From Candidatus Iainarchaeum sp. (GTDB lineage Archaea > Iainarchaeota > Iainarchaeia > Iainarchaeales > GCA-2688035): DNA of 13,512 nucleotides. A program made the translations under genes and the position numbers. The stretch's first letter is position 1; each line of letters starts with the position of its first letter. The stretch lies in the NCBI GenBank assembly GCA_016931555.1, contig JAFGEM010000123.1:1-13512 (forward strand), in the 5' to 3' direction. Below the pieces are notes generated by a model. That model was not told where the DNA came from, searched no databases, and worked only from the letters and a program-made list of their open reading frames with translations. This document shows, piece by piece, positions 6,619-10,987 of this stretch.

Positions 6619-6626
6619 ATTTAAAT
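6619..6626 (-). promoter_or_regulatory. TATA-like box before the orphan tRNA half and endonuclease
   Basis: ATTTAAAT whose centre is about 38 nt upstream of the tRNA-like 5' end at 6584. It would start a transcript covering the fragment and then the endonuclease, and possibly tRNA-His and hisS. Confidence 0.4.
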
Positions 6627-6654
6627 AATTTGAATTGGAATTGTTTTTAATTGT

Positions 6655-6742
6655 TTTCCGCGTTGGAAGGGTTTCACTTACGTTTATAGAAATAGTGGCG
6701 TTATTGCCTGTTGTGAACTAGATCCCTTCTCATGCGAATCAA
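6655..6742 (-). ncRNA. Candidate structured non-coding RNA
   Basis: No convincing ORF lies in this gap. Nested inverted repeats form one long hairpin: TTC-GC (6734-6738) with GCGGAA (6656-6661), GAAGGG (6724-6729) with CCCTTC (6666-6671), and TTCAC (6713-6717) with GTGAA (6673-6677), with a small GGC/GCC hairpin (6697-6708) inside. A TATA-like box at 6761-6770 predicts a start at about 6740, exactly at the outer stem. The promoter block matches the one before the tRNA-Met leader. No C/D boxes are seen, and the ACA spacing does not fit an H/ACA guide convincingly. Confidence 0.45.
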
Positions 6743-6743
6743 T

Positions 6744-6770
6744 ATAATTGGGTTTGGTTGTTTTTAAAAA
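6744..6770 (-). promoter_or_regulatory. Promoter block: TATA box plus CCAAACCCAATTAT element
   Basis: TTTTTAAAAA (6761-6770) is followed by CCAAACCCAATTAT (6744-6757) on the minus strand. The 14-mer is identical to the one at 2049-2062, and its spacing from the TATA box differs by one nt. Confidence 0.6.
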
Positions 6771-6776
6771 GCTTTC

Positions 6777-7100
6777 TCAGTGCCTTCTCCGGCTTCCGTA
6801 TTTGGGGTTGTCGTGTGTTGCCTTTCTTTTCCACATTTTAAGCAGTTGTTCTGCTGAAACCTCGCTTGCATATGGCCCAAACCTGTTGGCCAAGTCCTTG
6901 CCGCTTATTTTTGTGCCTGCTGTATATGGGGTGCGCCGTTTCCCAAATTTTGTTACTCCCTTGCCTGGCTTTACTCTCATTTTTGTTTTTGCCCCGGGCT
7001 CTAAACCAAATTGCCTCTGCGCCTTTGGCTTTGCAGGCTTGTTCTTTCTGCTGCGCTTTATCCTTGGCTTGTATGTTTGTGCTCCCCATTTTCTCGGCAT
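6777..7100 (-). CDS. Small very basic protein of unknown function (107 aa)
   Basis: ATG at 7100; a TTG two codons upstream is unlikely because the TATA box CTATAAATAG (7124-7133) predicts transcription to begin about 2 nt before this ATG, a leaderless start. The first 60 residues are Lys/Arg/Pro-rich and look disordered (KPRIKRSRKNKPAKPKAQ, then KMRVKPGKGVTKFGKRR). The last third contains a possible helix (SAEQLLKMWKRKA) and ends in SRRRH. The composition suggests nucleic-acid or ribosome binding, but I recognise no family. It is divergently transcribed from a second 107-aa basic protein across an 85-nt gap. Confidence 0.7.
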   Translation of the reverse strand: MPRKWGAQTYKPRIKRSRKNKPAKPKAQRQFGLEPGAKTKMRVKPGKGVTKFGKRRTPYTAGTKISGKDLANRFGPYASEVSAEQLLKMWKRKATHDNPKYGSRRRH

Positions 7101-7123
7101 ATTCAAAAAATATGTTTTTTCGT

Positions 7124-7133
7124 CTATTTATAG
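7124..7133 (-). promoter_or_regulatory. TATA box of the leaderless 107-aa gene
   Basis: Palindromic CTATTTATAG whose centre is 28 nt from the ATG at 7100. It lies in the divergent intergenic region; ACAAATAAATTC at 7143-7154 is a weaker candidate for the plus-strand gene starting at 7186. Confidence 0.6.
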
Positions 7134-7185
7134 TTTTGCAGTAACAAATAAATTCTCGGATTGCGTAATTTTAATTGGTTTTTTT

Positions 7186-7509
7186 ATGGGAATTTTTGAC
7201 GCAATTTTTCATATTTTTGACCCTCTTGTAAATTGGCTTTTTCCCAAGGAAAAATTTCGCCAGTCACGCAGAGGCGGCCCGCTTTCCGGAACAAGAGGAT
7301 TGCGCGAGGCTACTGGGGAAAGAGCGCGGGGCGCAATAATGGCTGGACGCATTGCAGCAATGAAGAGGCACAATACACAGGGCCATTTTGAGGGAAGAAG
7401 CTCTTTTGCAGGCAGGCCCAATGCTCCAAGAGTTCCTACAACCGCAAGGCATGTTTCAAGTTCGCATTTGCCGCGTGCGCGCCACAGGCCACATTGGAGG
7501 GGCAGATAA
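7186..7509 (+). CDS. Small protein with amphipathic N-terminus and Arg-rich tail (107 aa)
   Basis: Start taken at the ATG 7186 (MGIFDAIFHIF). The reading frame stays open far upstream, but that part runs antisense to the neighbouring gene. Residues 1-19 are hydrophobic/amphipathic (FDAIFHIFDPLVNWLF) and could bind a membrane or a partner. Residues 24-107 are rich in Arg, Gly, Ser and His (SRRGGPLSGTRGLREATGE near the start, RARHRPHWRGR at the end) and probably disordered. No homology is recognised. The divergent neighbour of identical length, also basic, hints at a shared role, but this is not shown. Confidence 0.55.
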   Translation: MGIFDAIFHIFDPLVNWLFPKEKFRQSRRGGPLSGTRGLREATGERARGAIMAGRIAAMKRHNTQGHFEGRSSFAGRPNAPRVPTTARHVSSSHLPRARHRPHWRGR

Positions 7510-7577
7510 TTTTTTGCTGATTTGGTTAAATTGGCAAAAACATTGAAACAGCAATTGAAACAAAATCACCTAAAGTA

Positions 7578-7602
7578 AAGTATATATGTTTTTTGTATAC
7601 TT
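7578..7602 (+). promoter_or_regulatory. Inverted-repeat operator and promoter of the toxin-antitoxin operon
   Basis: AAGTATA (7578-7584) and TATACTT (7596-7602) form a perfect 7-bp inverted repeat with an 11-nt spacer. The left arm overlaps the TATA-like GTATATATG, and the right arm lies near the expected transcript start about 20 nt before the ATG at 7622. This fits autorepression by the RHH antitoxin dimer. Confidence 0.5.
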
Positions 7603-7621
7603 ATTGTATATGGTGTTTTTT

Positions 7622-7885
7622 ATGGAAACTTTGGTAAAAATGCATGGCGTTCCAGAAGAAGTGCTTGAAATTCTGCTTGAAAGAGGCTACTTCAAGACAA
7701 AGGCTGAGGTCATTAGGGCCGGAGTTCTTGGCTTGGGAGAAAAGTACGGCATTTTCAGCACTCCCGGGGAATTGGAGAGAAACCTGGTTGCAATGAGAAT
7801 AAAGGAGGAAACAGCAGAAATAAAGGCAAAAGGAAAAAAGTATCTCAGTGAAAAGGAAGTCAAGAAAAAGTATGGTTTTAAGTGA
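7622..7885 (+). CDS. Ribbon-helix-helix antitoxin
   Basis: 87 aa from the ATG at 7622. The ORF extends 12 codons upstream, but those codons overlap the probable promoter/operator and give a non-typical hydrophobic start. Residues 1-7 form the DNA-contacting strand (METLVKM). Two helices follow: VPEEVLEILLERG and KTKAEVIRAGVLGLGEKYG, the RHH layout. The charged C-terminal part (from about residue 45) is helical (MRIKEETAEIKAKGKKYLSE) and should wrap the toxin. The stop overlaps a possible GTG start of the next gene, so translation is coupled. The role is antitoxin and repressor of its own operon, by family and context. Confidence 0.82.
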   Translation: METLVKMHGVPEEVLEILLERGYFKTKAEVIRAGVLGLGEKYGIFSTPGELERNLVAMRIKEETAEIKAKGKKYLSEKEVKKKYGFK

Positions 7886-7890
7886 AATTA

Positions 7891-8157
7891 ATGTACAAAC
7901 TTGACTTCAAACCAGGTTGGGATATCTACTTCTCAAAAATGGATAAAAAAACACAAGGCCAGATTTGGAAAAAAATTCAAAAACAAAAAACTGAAACAAA
8001 ATCAAGGCACATGAGATTTGGATTAGAATTCTATGTTTTGGAAATAGGTCAATACAGAGTTGCATTAAAACTCAAAGAGAAAGAAAAACTGAAAACAGTC
8101 TGGTTTGCAGGAAATCACAAACAGTACGAAAGGTGGTACAAGAGGCAACAGGCCTAA
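7891..8157 (+). CDS. RelE/ParE-superfamily toxin
   Basis: 88 aa from the ATG at 7891 (MYKLDFKPGW); a GTG at 7882 overlapping the antitoxin stop by 4 nt is an alternative start. The order of elements is RelE-like: first strand YKLDFKPGW, helix pair with FSKMDKKTQGQIWKKIQKQ, central strands FYVLEIGQYRVALKL and LKTVWFAG, and the C-terminal NHKQYERWYKRQ motif, where basic and aromatic residues of RelE-type mRNA interferases sit. Ribosome-dependent mRNA cleavage is the family activity. ParE-like gyrase inhibition is less likely because of the C-terminal NHKxYERWY. Not proven for this member. Confidence 0.82.
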   Translation: MYKLDFKPGWDIYFSKMDKKTQGQIWKKIQKQKTETKSRHMRFGLEFYVLEIGQYRVALKLKEKEKLKTVWFAGNHKQYERWYKRQQA

Positions 8158-8170
8158 TTTTAAAGTCCTC

Positions 8171-8183
8171 AAGACAAGGTCTT
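8171..8183 (+). terminator. Possible terminator hairpin after the toxin gene
   Basis: AAGAC-AAG-GTCTT lies just after the toxin stop and is followed by a T-rich tract. The stem is only 5 bp, and archaeal termination relies mainly on T-runs, so this is weak. Confidence 0.25.
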
Positions 8184-8209
8184 TTGTTAGAGTTTTATTG
8201 TAAGTGGTG

Positions 8210-8343
8210 TGCAGGGAGGAGGATTTGAACCCCCGAACGCACTAAGCGACCAGGCTTTTCCAACCCTTTTTTCCGTAAACGCTTTTTGCGCCGCAAAAAG
8301 GATTTCCTGAACCTGGCAGGTTTGACCGCTTCCCTATCCCTGC
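8210..8343 (-). tRNA. tRNA-Leu(CAG) with a 50-nt intron
   Basis: Acceptor GCAGGGA/TCCCTGC with discriminator A. D-stem GGG/CCT with the loop AAGCGGTCAAA typical of Leu. Anticodon stem CCAGG/CCTGG with loop TT-CAG-G before the intron and G38 after it. The class II variable arm TCGC-TTAG-TGCG is present. T-stem GGGGG/CCTCC carries loop TTCAAAT. No CCA is encoded. TTTTAAAA at 8372-8379 is a TATA box at tRNA-promoter distance. Confidence 0.92.
8256..8305 (-). other. Archaeal tRNA intron (tRNA-Leu, position 37/38)
   Basis: Bulge-helix-bulge fold. Central helix TTCA/GGAA has three Watson-Crick pairs plus one A-G mismatch. Three-nt bulges GG^A and AA^G contain the cut sites, and the inner helix is AATCC/GGGTT. 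Inside, CTTTTTGC-GGC-GCAAAAAG forms an 8-bp hairpin. The position and bulge sizes are canonical for archaeal splicing. Confidence 0.82.
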
Positions 8344-8371
8344 TTTTCAGTAAATTTTTTTGGTGGGAGGC

Positions 8372-8379
8372 TTTTAAAA
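8372..8379 (-). promoter_or_regulatory. TATA box of tRNA-Leu
   Basis: TTTTAAAA centred 32 nt upstream of the tRNA 5' end. Confidence 0.55.
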
Positions 8380-8391
8380 ATAGTGGCAATT

Positions 8392-8817
8392 TTAGGGTAG
8401 CCTGAATTCAACGAGTTCTGCCATTTTTTGGATTACGTCTGCCAGTTGGTTGCTGATAACCTGGTTCCTTGCCTGGCCTGGTCTGCTCCTGCTTTCTGTT
8501 GGGTTGCTTTCCAATGCGCGCCTTTGTTCCCGCAATGTATTCAATTCTGTCAAAAGCCTTTTTGCTTCAACTCCTATTTTGGGGTTTTTTGCCGCGGCTG
8601 CGCTTAATTCATTCCAGCGTCTTTCCCAAATAGTATTTACAGTCAGCCTGTTGAACGCGTTTTTGTCCATGAATTGTTTTGAGCTTGCCCTGGTTTCTTC
8701 AGCTTTTTTAGATCGCGCAATTCTATTGCCCAAGCGTGTCCTCTGTCTTTTCATTGAAGCCATTTTTGCGGCTCTTCTTTTTGCTGGAGACATCAATGGT
8801 TTTGCTCTTCTTCGCAT
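8392..8817 (-). CDS. Basic, helix-rich protein of unknown function (141 aa)
   Basis: The ATG at 8817 is supported by a TATA-like CTTTATATT (about 8840-8850), which gives a leaderless transcript. Residues 1-45 are very basic (MRRRAKPLMSPAKRRAAKM, then MKRQRTRLGNRIARSKKAEE). Residues about 75-108 predict as a coiled coil (VEAKRLLTELNTLREQRRAL), and a second helix near the C-terminus is NQLADVIQKMAELVEF. No cysteines, membrane segments or known motifs are present. It is the third orphan basic protein in the window with its own promoter. The function is unknown. Confidence 0.7.
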   Translation of the reverse strand: MRRRAKPLMSPAKRRAAKMASMKRQRTRLGNRIARSKKAEETRASSKQFMDKNAFNRLTVNTIWERRWNELSAAAAKNPKIGVEAKRLLTELNTLREQRRALESNPTESRSRPGQARNQVISNQLADVIQKMAELVEFRLP

Positions 8818-9486
8818 GGATATAATTAGGTTTTTGGGGAATATAAAGTTTTTTGTTTTTGAATAAGAGAATTTTGACTAATAAAAATTTGAATTGGGGT
8901 TTTTTGACTGTTTCAAAGCTCCAATTTTGCTGCGTATGTCCTATAACAGGCAGTGCATTCTGCTTCATGTTCAGAGTGTTCACTATTCCTATTATTGCCG
9001 TGAGAAATATTACACTGGTTTTATTCTGCCAACATACAAGAAATTATACAATATTGAGCCTCCCTTGCTTAAGAGAAGCTTTGCCTGTGGATTTGAAGTA
9101 AGTTCTAAAGGAATGCGAGAATTCAAAAACAAAGTATTAGGTCTCACAATAGGAGTTAAAACATACAAGGCAAGAGTCCCTGATTGTATTCTTGAAAGCC
9201 GAGATAGGGAAATAATGAGAAGTTTTCTCAGAGGCTTAGTTGATACTGACGGCTGCTATTATTTCAAGCCTAAAAATAGGTATCCTGTGATTTCTCTGTG
9301 TATAAAGTCAAGAGAATTGATTAATAAAGTTAGCGAAATAATGATTTTATTAGGATTCTCTCCTTCAGTATTTGCAAAGGGTTACACAATATATCTGAAT
9401 GGCATTCCAAAATTCAGGAAATGGGCCGAAGAAATTGGAAGCCATAATCCAAAGCATTTGGAGAGAATTAATAAAATAAAGGAAAT

Positions 9487-9593
9487 GCTCCCGTGGTCCA
9501 ATCTGGATAAACTTTTCTCTCAAAAGGAGTTGGTTACAGCAAAGACGCGAGCTTGCGGAGCTTGTAATTCGGGTTCGAATCCCGGCGGGAGCA
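9487..9593 (+). tRNA. tRNA-Arg(GCG) interrupted by about 33 nt in the D-loop
   Basis: Acceptor GCTCCCG pairs perfectly with CGGGAGC, with discriminator A. Anticodon stem CGAGC/GCTTG carries loop TT-GCG-GA, with G37 as expected after G36. T-stem TCGGG/CCCGG carries loop TTCGAAT. The D-stem GTC/GAC pairs only if about 33 nt (around 9510-9542) are removed from the D-loop. The result has A14, A15 (matching T48), G18, G19, A20 (an arginine identity base in bacteria) and A21. An alternative reading of the first half as tRNA-Glu(CTC) gives a much poorer anticodon stem. It is functional only if the insert is spliced. It overlaps the end of the decayed endonuclease frame. Confidence 0.75.
9510..9542 (+). 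other. Putative D-loop intron or insertion in tRNA-Arg
   Basis: The segment between A21 and the 3' strand of the D-stem. The boundaries are ambiguous by 1-2 nt because both ends lie in A-runs. It can fold through AACT/AGTT with an inner TTT/AAA, and CTG (9503-9505) can pair with CAG (9537-9539), but I could not draw a canonical bulge-helix-bulge. Confidence 0.5.
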
Positions 9594-9633
9594 ATTTTTC
9601 TTTTTCTAAAAATTTGTAAGACAAGTTTTTATG

Positions 9634-10641
9634 CTATTTTTTTGTTTGGAAGGGCTTTTTAATAATTAGTTTGTCCAATGCAAGCCCGTATAATCCTGCT
9701 AAGGGGGCAATTACAATTGAGTAAGCTAATTGCGTTATTGAAATTAGTATTAAGACTACGAGCAGCCAGAACCATGGTTCCATTTGTTTTATTATTGGAA
9801 ATTGTTCTTTTACCATTTGCATTAATTCTGCGTCATCCAAATCTTCTATTTTTTGTTTCTGCGAGTCCATTATTTGTTGTGTTACTTGATCTTTGTAGGC
9901 GGGGCTTTGGATTTGTTCGTCTATTGAGTCAACTGCTTCCACAAAGGCGGCGATATCAACATCTTGTTTTTCCCGAAGCTTTGTGAATAACGGGGTTTCT
10001 CTTAGCATTGCCACTAGCTGCAGCTGCTGTTCAATCATTATGCCTGCGAACTGCCCTGCCACTTGCGGTGTTGCCAATCCTGATAAATTGTCTCCGACTG
10101 CATAGTCAAATACATTGTACATGAATTGGTTTGACAATTGCCTTGACTGTGGCATTAATGCTATTGCCCCGAATATCAGCATTGCAATTAGCATTAGTGT
10201 TCCGCCTCTTTTTGTTGAGGCATATATTACGCGCAGTGCAGCTGCCTTTTTTCCTTTTTTTTCAGGGAACTCTGACTTTGCAGTGTACATTTCAAATGGA
10301 AAAGAGAGAATGAGTATTATTGCTATTGGCCAGTAGTAAAGAAAGTCTTGGAAGATAAGGAGTGAGGCAATTACTCCTATTGCTGCCATTATTGCGCCTA
10401 TTGCAATTGTTTCTTTTTGCGGGCTTTTGCGTATTGCTATTGCTGCCAAAGCATAAGCCAGTGGGAGTATCAGCAAAAGTGTGATAAAATATGGTGATAA
10501 AAATTTGTCTGCTATTGCGCGCCAGTTTTCCATTTCAATTAATTCAAGGACACTGAATCCCACTTCATTCAGCAGATACGCGCACACGATTATAATTAGT
10601 GGAATTGCTGCGAGAATTGCAATTGCCTTTTTGTCAATCAT
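9634..10641 (-). CDS. Polytopic membrane protein of unknown function (335 aa)
   Basis: ATG start at 10641. Hydrophobic segments lie at about residues 5-24, 51-70, 77-98, 103-117, 147-163 and 290-325 (one long or two short). Between 164 and 289 is a large soluble domain, Gln/Asp/Glu-rich and helical (QQIMDSQKQKIEDLDDAEL), probably on one face of the membrane. A short basic loop around 121-146 (EKKGKKAAALRV) suggests the cytoplasmic side. The plan loosely resembles archaeal YIP1/DUF-type membrane proteins, but I recognise no signature and assign no function. TATA-like GTTTAAATTAATTG lies at about 10674-10687. It is convergent with tRNA-Arg. Confidence 0.78.
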   Translation of the reverse strand: MIDKKAIAILAAIPLIIIVCAYLLNEVGFSVLELIEMENWRAIADKFLSPYFITLLLILPLAYALAAIAIRKSPQKETIAIGAIMAAIGVIASLLIFQDFLYYWPIAIILILSFPFEMYTAKSEFPEKKGKKAAALRVIYASTKRGGTLMLIAMLIFGAIALMPQSRQLSNQFMYNVFDYAVGDNLSGLATPQVAGQFAGIMIEQQLQLVAMLRETPLFTKLREKQDVDIAAFVEAVDSIDEQIQSPAYKDQVTQQIMDSQKQKIEDLDDAELMQMVKEQFPIIKQMEPWFWLLVVLILISITQLAYSIVIAPLAGLYGLALDKLIIKKPFQTKK

Positions 10642-10987
10642 TCAAACCACTGCTTTTTGTAAAACAATTTTTTCAATTAATTTAAACTTTTTCTAATTAA
10701 TTCAAAACAGTATTATTAGACTTTCTTGGTTTATAAAAATGCTGTTTTTAGCACCCTTCTTGCGTTTTCCATGGATTTATTTTTTGCATTAGTGTTGGCA
10801 TTGGGAGAAAACCATTTTTCCATTGTGAAATGTAATTCATTAGGTGTGTGTGTCTATGCATTCTTGTGCAAAAGCTGGCTGCGTGATTAGAATGAGTGTG
10901 AAGAGAATTTGCTGTGAAAAAGAATTTTTTATTTTTCATAATCAGATAATGGTTTTTCCGGTTAATATTGTTTTTGGAATTAGGCGT
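10642..10987. other. 346-nt intergenic region without a confident gene
   Basis: Contains the promoter of the membrane-protein gene (about 10674-10687, minus) and a separate plus-strand TATA-like TTTATAAAAAT (10729-10740). Both minus- and plus-strand ORFs here are short. No tRNA, repeat array or strong hairpin is seen beyond TGCT-GTTTTT-AGCA near 10740-10753. Confidence 0.6.
10771..10890 (+). CDS. Possible small protein (39 aa), very uncertain
   Basis: ATG 30 nt downstream of the TATA-like box at 10729-10740, the spacing seen for other genes here. The product begins MDLFFALVLALGE, a short hydrophobic stretch, and contains four cysteines. A longer minus-strand ORF (10748-10939) overlaps it and has an unlikely His/Asn/Cys-rich composition. 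Promoter placement is the only support. Confidence 0.2.
   Translation: MDLFFALVLALGENHFSIVKCNSLGVCVYAFLCKSWLRD

Larger units (their letters stand above)
8936..9619 (+). pseudogene. Decayed LAGLIDADG homing endonuclease running through a tRNA gene
   Basis: The ORF is open from a TTG at 8894, with the first ATG at 8936. It aligns with the endonuclease at 5476-6525 over its C-terminal half: REKYY..YKKLYN, GFEVSSKGMREFKNKVLGL, MRSFLRGLVDTDG (second LAGLIDADG helix, intact), then SHNPKHLERI. The N-terminal HTH and the first LAGLIDADG motif are missing. Where GDG should stand the frame reads YNR, and no other frame restores it. About ten residues after NPKHL the frame enters the tRNA-Arg 5' end and continues through the whole tRNA to a stop at 9619, so its natural stop is gone. 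It probably has no nuclease activity alone; dimerisation as a one-motif form is conceivable but less likely. Confidence 0.7.

Noticed and set aside
6655..6742. C/D-box or H/ACA guide RNA
   Set aside because: No C (RTGATGA) or D (CTGA) boxes are in place, and the ACA is 11 or 18 nt from the base of the candidate upper stems rather than 14-16.
6748..7185. Upstream extension of the plus-strand frame to 6748 (253 codons)
   Set aside because: The extension is antisense to the 107-aa gene at 6777-7100 and passes through its leaderless promoter; the ATG at 7186 is the sensible start.
7586..7621. Longer antitoxin start (12 extra codons)
   Set aside because: These codons lie between and over the arms of the promoter inverted repeat and give a hydrophobic N-terminus foreign to RHH antitoxins.
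9487..9535. tRNA-Glu(CTC) reading of the tRNA at 9487
   Set aside because: CTCTCAA could serve as an anticodon loop, but its stem has two G-T pairs and a mismatch and the D-arm does not close. The Arg(GCG) reading satisfies all stems and conserved bases except for the D-loop insert.
10748..10939. Minus-strand 63-codon ORF in the gap
   Set aside because: The His/Asn/Thr-rich composition, absence of a promoter at suitable distance and lack of any motif argue against a gene.
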